The notes: generated by a model not told the origin, from the letters alone. A stretch of 64,000 nucleotides of DNA from Mycobacterium sp. (GCA_018882965.1 VEQY01000013.1:1-64000); one strand, 5' to 3'; shown: positions 34,645 to 45,142, numbered from the stretch's first letter. A program made the numbers and translations.

Positions 34645-35960
34645 ATGCAGCCGCCGCGGTTACCTGCGCCCCGCCTGCTGACGCCGCTATTCGCCGGTCT
34701 CTACGGTGCCGCCTACGCCCTGGGCGGTCAGCAGTTGGTCTCCAGGGTCATCCGGCGGTACGGACCGGTGGTGGCCTTACCGGTGCTGGGTTTCGGCCCC
34801 GTCGTCGCCGTCGCCGATCCGATCCTGGCCAAGCAGGTCTTCGGCGCTACACCCGAGAAACTGCTCGGCGGTGAGGGAGTGGGGCCGGCCGCGGCCGTCT
34901 ACGGACCTCGATCGATGTTCGTGCAGGAGGAACCCGAACACCTACGTCGCCGCCGGCTGCTGATCTCGCCGCTGCACGGAGCGGCCCTTGCGGGATACGT
35001 GCCGATCATGCGAGAGACGACCCGAACAGCGATGGCCGGCTGGCCGCAGGGGCAGCCGATACGAATGCTCGACGCCGCCCGGGCCCTGACTCTGGAGATC
35101 ATCGTCAAGGTCATGTTCGGCGCGCGCGATCCGGTCGATGTGGCTCGACTGGGCAAGCCTTTCGACGAACTCCTGCAGTTGGCTCTGTCCGCTCAGACAC
35201 CAGTGCGTTACGCGGCTCGCCGAGCGGGTGCTCTGCGCCTGTGGCGACGACTGGATGTCGTGAACTCACGCATCGACGATGTGTTACTGCCGCTGATCGC
35301 AGCCCGCCGGGCTGATCCCGGACCGGTGCCGGGGATCCTCGAGATGCTGATCGGAGGCCGCACAGAGGAAGGAGAATCTCTGTCAGACAGAGAGATTCGC
35401 GATGACCTCGTCACCCTGGTCCTAGCCGGTCACGAGACCACGGCAACGACGTTGGCCTGGATATTCGATTTGCTGCTGCATCACCCGCGGGCCCTGGAGC
35501 GGGTGCGTGCCGAGATCGTCGCCAGCGATACCCGCTTCACTGAGGCAGTGATCAGCGAGACGCTTCGGCTGCGGCCGCCGGCGCCGATCACCGGTCGGAT
35601 GACCGCTGTCCATTACCGACTCGGCGACTATGTTGTCGGTCCCGGTACCCGGATCGTGCTGCTGCTTGATGCCATCAATAGAGACCCGCATTCGTACCCC
35701 GATCCCGACGAGTTCCGGCCGGAGCGCTTCCTGGATGGCAGGCCGCTGCCGCACGCATGGGTGTCCTTCGGCGGAGGTGCCAAACGCTGCGTCGGAGCGA
35801 GCTTCGCGATGTGTGAGTTGGTCACGGTGCTGCACACGTTGTTGCACTCCGGCCACTTCGAGGCAGTCGACGACCAGATGGAAAAGCCGCGCGGCCGGGG
35901 ATCGCCCGTTCTTCTGCCGCGCAACGGAACTCGGGTGCGTTTCTCCTCGGCGGTGGTCGC

Positions 35961-35973
<13 letters not shown>
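34645..35973 (+). CDS. Cytochrome P450
   Basis: 442-residue P450. I-helix oxygen-binding motif AGHETTATT near residue 260, K-helix E-x-x-R in [12 protein letters not shown] near 305, heme-thiolate loop [18 protein letters not shown] with Cys near 381. N-terminus is hydrophobic ([18 protein letters not shown]) but not clearly membrane-spanning. Family looks like the mycobacterial CYP135-138 group; substrate unknown. ATG 34645. Its 3' end overlaps the convergent sigA by 13 bp. Redox partners are not encoded next to it. Not at this place in M. tuberculosis. Confidence 0.93.
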
Positions 35974-37892
<1,919 letters not shown>

Positions 37893-38006
37893 GTACGCCT
37901 TCTCCATCCTGCGGGCGTCCGACGGGCGTGGACGCGCCTCGCCGTTCGTCGGTCGTGCGGAATATCGTCGATTCGGGCGGACCGCGATGCGAGCGGCCGC
38001 ATCTTC

Positions 38007-38012
38007 ATTGTA
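38007..38012 (-). promoter_or_regulatory. Probable -10 (TACAAT) of sigA
   Basis: TACAAT on the minus strand, 115 nt upstream of the sigA GTG; no good -35 is visible. The ppgK stop lies a further 40 bp upstream, so sigA probably has its own start with a leader of just over 100 nt. Confidence 0.55.
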
Positions 38013-38051
38013 ACGAGTGGCTGTGGCTCCACTGTGAGCAGTTGTCGCGCG

Positions 38052-38822
38052 TCAGGTCAGTTCGGGTTGGCTGGCCATCGCCGCTCCGACGATCCCCGCA
38101 CTGTTGAGCAGCACCGCCGCGACCACGGGTGTGCGGTTCTTCAGCAGCGGGATCCACTTGTCGGCCTTCCTGCTGATGCCGCCGCCGGCGATGAACAGGT
38201 CCGGCCAGATCGCGTTCTCGATAGCCTCCAAAACCCTGGTGACCTCGGCCGTCCACCTCCGGTAACTCCACTCCCTGCGCTCCTTGACCGAGGACGCGGC
38301 CCGGTGTTCCGCCTCCTTGCCGCCCACCTCGATATGGCCGAACTCGGTGTTCGGCAGCAGTATTCCGTTGTGGATCACCGCCGACCCTATTCCTGTTCCA
38401 AAAGTCAGGAGAACTACAACACCGTTGGTATTGCGCCCGGCACCGTAGCGCTGTTCCGCCAGACCTGCCGCGTCGGCGTCGTTGAGTACCGTCACCTTCT
38501 GGCCGCCGAGAGCGGCGCTCATCGACTCGGCGGCGTTGGTGCCGATCCACGAGTCGTCCACGTTCGCCGCGGTCTGCACGATGCCGTTGACGACGACACC
38601 CGGATAGGTGACGCCCAGCGGGCCGGTCCAGCCGAAGTGGCGGACGACCTCCGCGACCGCTTTGGTCACCGCTTCGGGTGTGGCCGGTTGCGGTGTGTCC
38701 AGCCGGAACCTCTCGCTGATCAGTTGACCGGTGTCCAGGTCGACGATGGCGCCCTTGACTCCACTGCCGCCGACATCGATCCCGAACGCTCGGCGTTGTG
38801 CTCCCGGTTCGGTGCCCGTCAT
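38052..38822 (-). CDS. ppgK: Polyphosphate glucokinase PpgK
   Basis: 256-residue ROK-family kinase phosphorylating glucose with polyphosphate or ATP. Phosphate loop FGIDVGGSGVKGAIVDL near the N-terminus; sugar/phosphate motif VVLLTFGTGIGSAVIHNG; catalytic Asp in LNDADAAGLAEQRYGAG; glucose-contact LLPNTEFGHIEVGGKEAEHR. ATG 38822 with AAGGGAG 7-8 nt upstream. Ortholog of Rv2702, upstream of sigA on the same strand and divergent from suhB. Confidence 0.97.
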   Translation of the reverse strand: MTGTEPGAQRRAFGIDVGGSGVKGAIVDLDTGQLISERFRLDTPQPATPEAVTKAVAEVVRHFGWTGPLGVTYPGVVVNGIVQTAANVDDSWIGTNAAESMSAALGGQKVTVLNDADAAGLAEQRYGAGRNTNGVVVLLTFGTGIGSAVIHNGILLPNTEFGHIEVGGKEAEHRAASSVKERREWSYRRWTAEVTRVLEAIENAIWPDLFIAGGGISRKADKWIPLLKNRTPVVAAVLLNSAGIVGAAMASQPELT

Positions 38823-38886
38823 CGCGGTTCTCCCTTCGTCGGACCGGATCAAACACTAATCGCTGGCGGTGTGTTGCGATGGCGGT

Positions 38887-39759
38887 GTGAAGGACACCCG
38901 ACCCGTCGAACTTCGACGGGTCGCCGAACGCGTGGTCTCCGAAGCCGCTGAGTTCGTGCGGCGCCGGCGTGCGGAGATCTTCGGTGAACCCGATGACGGG
39001 GCCGACGCCTCGGCGGCCGCGGTCTGGACCAAGAGCACCCCCACCGACCCGGTGACTGTCGTCGACACCGAAACCGAGCAGTTGGTCCGCGACCTGCTGG
39101 CTCGGTGGCGCCCGGGCGATCCGATCCTCGGCGAGGAGGGTGGTGGCCCGCACGAAGGAACGCCCGCCGCCCCGGACGCCGTGCGGTGGGTGGTGGACCC
39201 CATCGACGGCACGGTCAACTTCGTCTACGGGATCCCTGCCTATGCCGTCTCGGTCGCCGCCCAGCGCGACGGGGTCTCGGTCGCCGGGGCGGTCGCCGAC
39301 ATCAGCAGCGGCGAGGTCTACTCGGCGGCTGCGGGACTCGGCGCGCAGCTGCTGACCGGGGCGGGTTGCAGACCGATACGGTGCAGCCGCGCCGCCGATC
39401 TGTCAATGACGTTGTTGGGCACTGGATTCGGATACGAACCACGCAGGCGGGCCGTCCAGTCGGAATTGCTCGCTCACCTGGTGCCGCTGGTGCGCGACGT
39501 TCGGCGGGTCGGGTCCGCGGCCCTGGATCTGTGCATGGTGGCCGCGGGACGGCTCGATGCCCACTACGAACACGGACTCAACGTGTGGGACTGGGCGGCC
39601 GGTGCACTGATCGCGGCCGAGGCCGGTGCGGTGGTGGTCCTGCCGGAGCCGGGCCGGTCCGCGACAGCGGGTGAACTGGTCGTCGCCGCGGCGCCCGGGG
39701 TCGCCGCGCAGCTCCTGGAGGCCCTGGACCGGTTCGGCGGCCTGCGGGCGATCCCCTGA
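38887..39759 (+). CDS. suhB: Inositol-1-monophosphatase family protein SuhB
   Basis: 290-residue Mg-dependent phosphatase that releases myo-inositol for phosphatidylinositol, LAM and mycothiol synthesis. Metal motifs: GEEGGG, the DPIDGTVNF box, and the second signature NVWDWAAGALIAAEAGA. GTG 38887 gives exactly the length of Rv2701c; an earlier GTG at 38869 would add six residues not seen in orthologs. Divergent from ppgK, convergent with cei. Confidence 0.95.
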   Translation: MKDTRPVELRRVAERVVSEAAEFVRRRRAEIFGEPDDGADASAAAVWTKSTPTDPVTVVDTETEQLVRDLLARWRPGDPILGEEGGGPHEGTPAAPDAVRWVVDPIDGTVNFVYGIPAYAVSVAAQRDGVSVAGAVADISSGEVYSAAAGLGAQLLTGAGCRPIRCSRAADLSMTLLGTGFGYEPRRRAVQSELLAHLVPLVRDVRRVGSAALDLCMVAAGRLDAHYEHGLNVWDWAAGALIAAEAGAVVVLPEPGRSATAGELVVAAAPGVAAQLLEALDRFGGLRAIP

Positions 39760-39765
39760 CGCCGA

Positions 39766-40416
39766 TCAGCAGCTGTTGCTGTGGATCTTGGCCAGCAGGG
39801 CCGAATCGGCCGGTTCGGTGGCGCCGGGCCGCAGCCCGGACAGCACGGCGGCGATGTCGTCGCTGTTGGTCAGGGAGGTGAAGTCGGTCCCGATGACCAG
39901 ATCGACGGAGTCATCCTTGCGGTCGTCCTGGTGCAGCTCGACGCAGGGCGCGACCAGCCAGACCGCAGCCGCACCCTGCCTGCCGGCTTCGCCGAACCGG
40001 ATCTGGCCCTGGCAGGACAACCGGGCCCCGGCGTAGATCGGATCGTTGGCCGCAGTGGGAGCGGCGAACCCGAGGTCGCGCAACGTGCCGGCCACCTCAC
40101 CAGCCTGCCCGCCCTGACCGCTGGCGTTGAGCACCCGGATCTTGGTCTCGGCGAGTTTGGCCGGCGCCACATCGATCATCGACTCGCTGGACACTCGCGC
40201 GCCCAGCCGGGGAGCCTCCGGTTCGGTCGGGGCGGGCGGGTCGTTGCAGGCGGTGACGTCGCCGACCTGGACCGGCCTGGTCAGCGCAATGAGCCAGATC
40301 AGTGCGGCGATCACGAAAAAGACGATTCCGGCGATGATGCCGGGGCGGTAATGTCGGCGCCGGAACGGCTGCCCGTTTTTGTCGTAGGCCGAGCCTTCGG
40401 TGATGGAAGCGACCAC
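39766..40416 (-). CDS. cei: Cell envelope integrity protein Cei (LytR_C domain)
   Basis: 216-residue protein with one membrane helix near the N-terminus (about 26-46, IIAGIVFFVIAALIWLIAL) and an extracytoplasmic LytR C-terminal domain (about 90-200, IRVLNASGQGGQAGEVAGTL ... DLVIGTDF). The ortholog Rv2700 (Cei) is needed for envelope integrity and virulence in M. tuberculosis. GTG 40416 lies 6 nt from TAGAGT, so leaderless. A perfect CRP palindrome is centred 41.5-42.5 bp upstream, the class II activator position, pointing to cAMP control. Confidence 0.9.
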   Translation of the reverse strand: MVASITEGSAYDKNGQPFRRRHYRPGIIAGIVFFVIAALIWLIALTRPVQVGDVTACNDPPAPTEPEAPRLGARVSSESMIDVAPAKLAETKIRVLNASGQGGQAGEVAGTLRDLGFAAPTAANDPIYAGARLSCQGQIRFGEAGRQGAAAVWLVAPCVELHQDDRKDDSVDLVIGTDFTSLTNSDDIAAVLSGLRPGATEPADSALLAKIHSNSC

Positions 40417-40422
40417 GTCTGA

Positions 40423-40428
40423 ACTCTA
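40423..40428 (-). promoter_or_regulatory. -10 element TAGAGT of cei (leaderless)
   Basis: TAGAGT with a 6-nt spacer to GTG 40416. Confidence 0.6.
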
Positions 40429-40450
40429 AGGGCAGCGATGGCCGACAAAG

Positions 40451-40466
40451 TGTGATGCAAATCACA
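40451..40466. promoter_or_regulatory. CRP (cAMP receptor protein) binding site
   Basis: TGTGA-tgcaaa-TCACA is a perfect match to the CRP consensus TGTGA-N6-TCACA. It is nested in a larger inverted repeat, GCCGACA (40441-40447) with TGTCGGC (40474-40480). It lies between divergent cei and the DUF4193 gene. Confidence 0.85.
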
Positions 40467-40570
40467 CTTTAACTGTCGGCAAACCGGGCACGAAGAGAGT
40501 GGCCAGTGCGTTCGACCCTGATACAAAGCGTTGCGCAGGACCCGCGCACGCTGACGCACGAGGAACAAGG

Positions 40571-40873
40571 ATGGCTACGGACTACGACGCACCGCGGCGC
40601 ACTGAGACCGACGAGGTTTCCGAGGATTCCCTCGAGGAACTCACGGCCCGCCGAAATGAAGCGCAGTCCGCGGTCGTCGACGTCGACGAGTCGGAGTCCG
40701 CGGAGTCCTTCGAGCTTCCGGGCGCCGACCTCTCCGGTGAGGAACTCTCCGTGCGCGTCGTTCCGAAGCAGGCTGACGAATTCACCTGCTCGAGCTGTTT
40801 TTTGGTGCACCATCGCAGCCGCCTGGCCAGCGAGAAAAAAGGTGTGATGATCTGCACCGACTGCGCGGCCTAG
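40571..40873 (+). CDS. DUF4193 protein (Rv2699c-like)
   Basis: 100-residue acidic protein ending in a zinc ribbon: CSSCFLVHHRSRLASEK and MICTDCAA supply two CxxC pairs, while the N-terminal half is Glu/Asp/Ser-rich and probably disordered. Same length as Rv2699c, one of the most conserved small actinobacterial proteins; function unknown, though ribbon plus acidic arm would suit an RNA-polymerase or ribosome partner (inference). ATG 40571 after GGAACAAGG. It shares the CRP-site region with divergent cei. Confidence 0.92.
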   Translation: MATDYDAPRRTETDEVSEDSLEELTARRNEAQSAVVDVDESESAESFELPGADLSGEELSVRVVPKQADEFTCSSCFLVHHRSRLASEKKGVMICTDCAA

Positions 40874-41358
40874 CCGGACAGCGCCGCGAGCACCCGCTCC
40901 GGGTGCCGCGAACTCACCAGCCAGTACGGCGTCGGGTCGTCGGGATCGTCGAGAACCAGCAGCGCCATCGGGCCCACCCAGGCACGGTGCAGGACGAACG
41001 CGGCGGGGTCGAGTTGACGGCCCAGGGCGGCGGACTTCGCGCTCCTGGGCACGACGGCCGAGCGGGCCACCACCGACGCAGGGATGTGCGCCTGTCCGGC
41101 CCAGAGTTCGGCCTCGGAGTCCCCCCCCGGCTCGGAGGCCACCACCCGCACTTCGCTTCGGCTCAGCCACAGCAGGATCCCGGCCGCCGCGGCGATCAGC
41201 ATCGCGTGGGGCAGCCAGTCGGGGAGCGCGTCGACACCCATGTTGACTTCGGTCGCCAGCACCACGGCGGCACCGAATCCGATCGGCCACCACCACCACG
41301 GCACCCAGAGTCGCTCGCGGTAGCGCACCGTTTGCGAGGTGACGCGCGAACCCGTCAT
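40870..41358 (-). CDS. DUF3093 membrane protein (Rv2698-like)
   Basis: 162-residue protein with two N-terminal membrane helices ([20 protein letters not shown] and [17 protein letters not shown]) and a soluble C-terminal domain ([20 protein letters not shown] ... [17 protein letters not shown]), the DUF3093 layout. ATG 41358 is 7 nt from TACCCT, a leaderless start. Divergent from dut with overlapping -10 elements; convergent with the DUF4193 gene by a 4-bp overlap. Function unknown. Confidence 0.87.
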   Translation of the reverse strand: MTGSRVTSQTVRYRERLWVPWWWWPIGFGAAVVLATEVNMGVDALPDWLPHAMLIAAAAGILLWLSRSEVRVVASEPGGDSEAELWAGQAHIPASVVARSAVVPRSAKSAALGRQLDPAAFVLHRAWVGPMALLVLDDPDDPTPYWLVSSRHPERVLAALSG

Positions 41359-41365
41359 GCCGCCA

Positions 41366-41371
41366 AGGGTA
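41366..41371 (-). promoter_or_regulatory. -10 element TACCCT of the DUF3093 gene, overlapping the dut -10
   Basis: TACCCT with a 7-nt spacer to ATG 41358. Shares its TA with the dut -10 on the other strand. Confidence 0.55.
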
Positions 41372-41375
41372 GTCT
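41370..41375 (+). promoter_or_regulatory. -10 element TAGTCT of dut, overlapping the DUF3093 -10
   Basis: TAGTCT with an 8-nt spacer to GTG 41384. The ten-base core AGGGTAGTCT reads as a -10 on both strands. Confidence 0.55.
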
Positions 41376-41383
41376 CATGCTCC

Positions 41384-41848
41384 GTGTCGACCAGTGTTGC
41401 GGTTGTTCGTCTGGACCGCGATCTCCCGCTGCCAACCAGGGCTCACGACGGGGACGCCGGGGTGGATCTGTACAGCGCCGAAGACGTCGAGTTGGCTGCC
41501 GGGCAGCGCGCCCTGGTCGCCACGGGCATCGCGGTCGCAATCCCGCACGGCATGGTCGGCTTGATCCACCCGCGCTCCGGTTTGGCTGCGCGCCTGGGAC
41601 TTTCGATCGTGAACAGTCCCGGTACCATCGACGCGGGTTACCGCGGCGAAATCAAAGTAGCCCTGGTCAATCTCGACCCTGCCGCCCCGATCATGATTCG
41701 GCGCGGTGACCGGATCGCCCAGTTACTGGTCCAGCAGGTCGAGCTCCCCACGCTGGTCGAGGTGTCCTCGTTCGACGAGGCCGGACTGGCGGAAACCACG
41801 CGTGGTCAGGGCGGTCACGGTTCCTCCGGCGGACATGAGAGTTTGTGA
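41384..41848 (+). CDS. dut: dUTP pyrophosphatase Dut
   Basis: 154-residue trimeric dUTPase converting dUTP to dUMP, keeping uracil out of DNA and supplying thymidylate synthesis. Motifs 1-5 are present: [44 protein letters not shown] and the glycine-rich C-terminal arm [12 protein letters not shown]. Same length as M. tuberculosis Dut. GTG 41384 with -10 TAGTCT 8 nt upstream. Stop overlaps the next ATG (TGATG). Confidence 0.98.
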   Translation: MSTSVAVVRLDRDLPLPTRAHDGDAGVDLYSAEDVELAAGQRALVATGIAVAIPHGMVGLIHPRSGLAARLGLSIVNSPGTIDAGYRGEIKVALVNLDPAAPIMIRRGDRIAQLLVQQVELPTLVEVSSFDEAGLAETTRGQGGHGSSGGHESL

Positions 41849-42606
41849 TGGCATTCGGCAGACGTAAACGAGATGGGGATTCCGCCGCGGGCGGTGAGGT
41901 GTCGAAGACGGACGCCGGAGCCGAAGAGGCCGGCGAGGCCGCCGCGGATTCCGAGCTCGACGGTCCCTTCGACATCGAGGACTTCGACAACCCCGAGGAC
42001 GCCCTGATGGCGCGGCTGGATCTGGGGTCGGTGCTGATCCCGATGGCGCCGGGCGGGCAGGTCCAGGTCGAGCTCAACCAGGCCGGGGTACCGAGCGCGA
42101 TCTGGATGGTCACGGCCAACGGGCGCTTCACCATCGCCGCCTACGCGGCCCCGAAGACCCCCGGGCTGTGGTCCGAGGTGGCCGGCGAACTGGCCGACGC
42201 GCTGCGCGAGGACAACGCCTCGGTGTCCATCCAGAAAGGCCCCTGGGGTCGCGAGGTGATCGGAACGGGCGCGGGCGTGGTGCGGTTCATCGGCGTGGAC
42301 GGCTACCGCTGGATGCTGCGGTGCGTGGTCAACGGCACCTCGCAGACGATGGACGCGCTGGTGGCCGAGGCGCGCCAGGCCGTCGCGGACACGGTGGTCC
42401 GGCGCGGGGACACCCCGATGCCGGTCCGGACGCCGCTGCCGGTCGAACTGCCCGAGGAGATGGCCGCTCAACTTCGCGCGGCGGCGGCCCAGCAGGCTCA
42501 GCAGGCGATGCTGGCCGCCCAGCAGGCGTATCAGCAGCAACTGCGGCTGCAGCAGGAGCAGCAGGCCCAGACGGGTCCCGCTCAGGGTCAGCTGCGCAAC
42601 GGCTGA
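41848..42606 (+). CDS. DUF3710 protein (Rv2696c-like)
   Basis: 252-residue actinobacterial protein. Charged disordered N-terminus (~1-45), a conserved beta-rich core (ARLDLGSVLIPMAPGGQVQV, KTPGLWSEVAGELADALRED, GVDGYRWMLRCVVNGTSQTM) and a Gln/Ala-rich helical tail (AAAQQAQQAMLAAQQAYQQQ). ATG 41848 overlaps the dut stop, so translation is coupled. Order dut-DUF3710 is conserved with Rv2697c-Rv2696c. Function unknown; Gln-rich tail may be low-complexity. Confidence 0.88.
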   Translation: MAFGRRKRDGDSAAGGEVSKTDAGAEEAGEAAADSELDGPFDIEDFDNPEDALMARLDLGSVLIPMAPGGQVQVELNQAGVPSAIWMVTANGRFTIAAYAAPKTPGLWSEVAGELADALREDNASVSIQKGPWGREVIGTGAGVVRFIGVDGYRWMLRCVVNGTSQTMDALVAEARQAVADTVVRRGDTPMPVRTPLPVELPEEMAAQLRAAAAQQAQQAMLAAQQAYQQQLRLQQEQQAQTGPAQGQLRNG

Positions 42607-42616
42607 GCGGAGCGGG

Positions 42617-43318
42617 TCAGCCGGCGTCGTACAGCGCCGCCAGGCAGGCCGCACCCAGCCTCGGCGGGTCGGGCCCGAACTCGGCCAGGGTGACCGTGCG
42701 CAGCCCGGCGCGGGGCGCCGCGGCCACCCAGTCGCGGGCGACCGTCAGCGGGTGCGCGGGATCATCGGCGGCCGCGACGACGCCCAGCGGGGCAGCGAGG
42801 CGGCGGAGGTCATCAGCCCGGGGGGCGGGGTAGGCCGCAGCCTCGTCCAGCGCATCGGCCAGGTGCGGCCCCTGCCGGCGCCACGAGCGTTCCAGCTCGT
42901 CGGCAAGCCAGGCCGGACTCGAGGCCCGCATCGCGGCGATGGTCTGGTCCAGACCCTGCCGCCGCAGGGTATCGGCGGTGTGGCGGGCGGAGAGGGCGGC
43001 GGGGGCGTCGTCGGCGGGTCCGGTCCACGGCGGCAACGCGGCCAGCACCGCGACCGCCCGTCCCGGCCGCGATAAAGCCCATGCCAGAGCAACCGCCGCG
43101 CCCAGCGAGACGCCGCCCACGGCGACCGGACCCGCCGCGGAGGCATCCTCCAGTGCCGCGAGGTATCCGGCCACCAGGTGTTGCGGGCGCGGTGCCACGG
43201 CGATCAGGGTCGCGCCCGCCCGGCGCAATGGCGCGCCGAAGGCGCGCCGCAGGTAATCGTCGTCGGAGCCGGTGCCGGGCAGCAACACCGTCTTCACCCC
43301 GTCAAGATTGACCGCCAC
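42617..43318 (-). CDS. Alpha/beta-hydrolase family protein (Rv2695-like)
   Basis: 233-residue protein with a minimal alpha/beta-hydrolase fold: oxyanion region KTVLLPGTGSDDDYLRRAFG, nucleophile elbow GGVSLGAAVALAWAL (Ser near residue 70), and a late acid/His region around VVAAADDPAHPL. Substrate unknown; Rv2695 is the ortholog by position. GTG 43318. Divergent from the OB-fold gene across a spacer holding three 10-bp repeats; convergent with the DUF3710 gene 10 bp away. Confidence 0.85.
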   Translation of the reverse strand: MAVNLDGVKTVLLPGTGSDDDYLRRAFGAPLRRAGATLIAVAPRPQHLVAGYLAALEDASAAGPVAVGGVSLGAAVALAWALSRPGRAVAVLAALPPWTGPADDAPAALSARHTADTLRRQGLDQTIAAMRASSPAWLADELERSWRRQGPHLADALDEAAAYPAPRADDLRRLAAPLGVVAAADDPAHPLTVARDWVAAAPRAGLRTVTLAEFGPDPPRLGAACLAALYDAG

Positions 43319-43375
43319 GACACGATCCTGCCCGTGGCGCCGTGGAACCGGGGGGTCTACCGTGGCGTTGGGCAG

Positions 43376-43405
43376 GGTGAATCACGGTGAATTACGGTGG
43401 ATCAC
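43376..43405. repeat. Three 10-bp direct repeats upstream of the OB-fold gene
   Basis: GGTGAATCAC, GGTGAATTAC and GGTGGATCAC in immediate succession, each close to a GTGA-n-TCAC palindrome, with a looser GGTGAAC at 43412. Ten-base spacing puts them on the same face of the helix, 30 bp before the gene, a typical layout for cooperative regulator binding. Confidence 0.6.
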
Positions 43406-43435
43406 GATCAGGGTGAACGACTATCAGGAGAGACC

Positions 43436-43807
43436 ATGGCCACGGCCGACGGCTTTGTCCGCCGCATCACCCGCCGACTGACCGAGAGCCCCGAGGAACG
43501 CGACGCCGAGAGACTGGCCGAGGAGGCAGACCTCAGCGGCGCCCAGCGCGCCGCCGACTGCACGCGCGGCCAGGAGGTGACCATGGTCGGCACGCTGCGC
43601 AGCGTCGAGACGAATGCCAAGGGTTGCGCCGGGGGTGTGCGGGCCGAACTGTTCGACGGAACCGACACGGTCACCCTGGTGTGGCTGGGGCAGCGACGCA
43701 TTCCCGGGATCGACTGCGGCCGCACGCTGCGGGTCCATGGCCGGCTGGGCGTGTTGGAGAACGGTGGCAAGGCCATCTACAACCCGCGCTACGAGATTCA
43801 GAGTTGA
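43436..43807 (+). CDS. OB-fold nucleic acid binding-type protein (Rv2694c-like)
   Basis: 123-residue protein with an OB-fold core: VTMVGTLRSVETNAKGCAGG, VRAELFDGTDTVTLVWLGQR, GIDCGRTLRVHGRLGVLENG and a terminal strand IYNPRYEI, the tRNA-anticodon-type OB pattern. N-terminus is a charged helix (FVRRITRRLTESPEERDAE). ATG 43436 follows CAGGAGAG. Coupled to the next gene by TTGA overlap, as with Rv2694c-Rv2693c. Possibly binds nucleic acid; unproven. Confidence 0.87.
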   Translation: MATADGFVRRITRRLTESPEERDAERLAEEADLSGAQRAADCTRGQEVTMVGTLRSVETNAKGCAGGVRAELFDGTDTVTLVWLGQRRIPGIDCGRTLRVHGRLGVLENGGKAIYNPRYEIQS

Positions 43808-44454
43808 CCGGAGCCGATCCGGGGTCCAAGCAAACTCCCGCCCAGGCGCTGCTCGGCCAGATGGGCGGGTTGAGCGGCCTGGTCTATTCCGCCCTCCCGG
43901 TCGCGGTGCTGGTGCCGGTCAACACTGCCTTCGGCCTGCTGCCCGCGCTCGGAGCCGCGCTCGGAGCCGCGCTCCTGGTGCTGATCTGGCGGCTGATCCG
44001 GCGGGACTCCCTGCAGCCGGCCGTCGCGGGCTTCATCGGGGTCGCGATCAGCGCCCTGATCGCCTGGATCGTCGGTGAGTCCAAGGGGTACTTCCTGCTC
44101 GGCATCTGGACGTCGCTGCTGTGGGCGACGGTGTTCTCGCTCTCGGTGCTGGTCCGTCGGCCGGTGGTCGGCTACGTGTGGAGCTGGGTCACCGGGCGCG
44201 ACCGCAGCTGGCGGCGGTCCCGCCGGGCGGTGCTGGCCTTCGATCTGGCCACGCTGACCTGGGTTGCGGTGTTCGGCGCTCGGTTCCTGGTGCAGCACCA
44301 CCTCTACGACGCAGATCAGACCGGCCTGCTCGGAGTCGCCCGGATCGCGATGGGCTGGCCGCTGGCGGCCCTCGGCGCGCTGGTCACCTATCTGGCGATC
44401 CGTGCCGCCCAGCGCGCGATCCACGCCGAGCATGCGGGCGCGGCGCCGGCGTAG
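43804..44454 (+). CDS. DUF3159 membrane protein (Rv2693c-like)
   Basis: 216-residue protein with five to six membrane helices (GLSGLVYSALPVAVLVPVN, LGAALGAALLVLIWRLI, AVAGFIGVAISALIAWIVGE, LLGIWTSLLWATVFSLSVL, and a C-terminal pair) and the DUF3159 block GRDRSWRRSRRAVLAFDLAT between them. A TTG start at 43804 overlaps the previous stop (TTGA); the frame is open further but overlaps the OB-fold gene. Located next to the Trk genes ceoC/ceoB, convergent with them. Function unknown. Confidence 0.83.
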   Translation: MTGADPGSKQTPAQALLGQMGGLSGLVYSALPVAVLVPVNTAFGLLPALGAALGAALLVLIWRLIRRDSLQPAVAGFIGVAISALIAWIVGESKGYFLLGIWTSLLWATVFSLSVLVRRPVVGYVWSWVTGRDRSWRRSRRAVLAFDLATLTWVAVFGARFLVQHHLYDADQTGLLGVARIAMGWPLAALGALVTYLAIRAAQRAIHAEHAGAAPA

Positions 44455-44460
44455 CGACCG

Positions 44461-45126
44461 CTAGCCGCCCGCCTCGGCGAGCAGCGTGCGCAGTTCCCCC
44501 TCGACCTCCGGGGCCGCCACGAAGAGCAGTTCGTCACCGCCCTCCAGGGGTTCGTCGGCTTCGGGCACGATCACGCGCTGCCCGCGCAGGATCGTCACCA
44601 GCGCAACGTTGCGGGGCAGGGCCAGTTTGCGCACCGGCCGCCCGCCCCAGGGCGTGTTGTCGGGCAGGGTGATCTCGACGAGGTTGGCGTGGCCCTTGCG
44701 GAACTCCATCAGCCGGACCACGTCACCGACCGCGAACGCCTCCTCCACCAGCGAGGCCAGCATGCGGGGCGTGGAGACTGCGACGTCCACGCCCCAGGAA
44801 CTGTCGAACAGCCACTCGTTGCGCGGATCGTTGACGCGGGCCACCACGCGGGGCACCGCGAATTCGGTCTTCGCCAGCAGCGACAGCACGACGTTGGCCT
44901 TGTCGTCGCCGGTCGCGGCGATCACCACGTCGAACTCCTCCAGCCGCACCGACTCCAGCAGGCTCAGTTCGCAGGCGTCGCCGAAACACCAGTGCGCAGC
45001 AGGGATCGCGTCGACGTCGAAGTGGCCGGGGTTGCGTTCGATCAGCGTGACGTCGTGCTGGTTGTCGACCAGTTCGCGGGCGATCGAACGGCCGACGGCG
45101 CCCGCGCCGGCGATTGCCACTTTCAT
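44461..45126 (-). CDS. ceoC: Trk potassium uptake regulatory protein CeoC (TrkA family)
   Basis: 221-residue cytoplasmic NAD-binding regulator of Trk K+ uptake, one RCK module: Rossmann start MKVAIAGAGAVGRSIARELV, Asp/Glu nucleotide-binding end at VTLIERN, and TrkA_C domain (about 140-215). Partner of CeoB encoded directly upstream; both are half-size compared with E. coli TrkA, which fuses two modules. ATG 45126, 16 bp after the CeoB stop. Ortholog of Rv2692. Confidence 0.93.
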   Translation of the reverse strand: MKVAIAGAGAVGRSIARELVDNQHDVTLIERNPGHFDVDAIPAAHWCFGDACELSLLESVRLEEFDVVIAATGDDKANVVLSLLAKTEFAVPRVVARVNDPRNEWLFDSSWGVDVAVSTPRMLASLVEEAFAVGDVVRLMEFRKGHANLVEITLPDNTPWGGRPVRKLALPRNVALVTILRGQRVIVPEADEPLEGGDELLFVAAPEVEGELRTLLAEAGG

Positions 45127-45142
45127 CGGGGGCGAACCTCGC

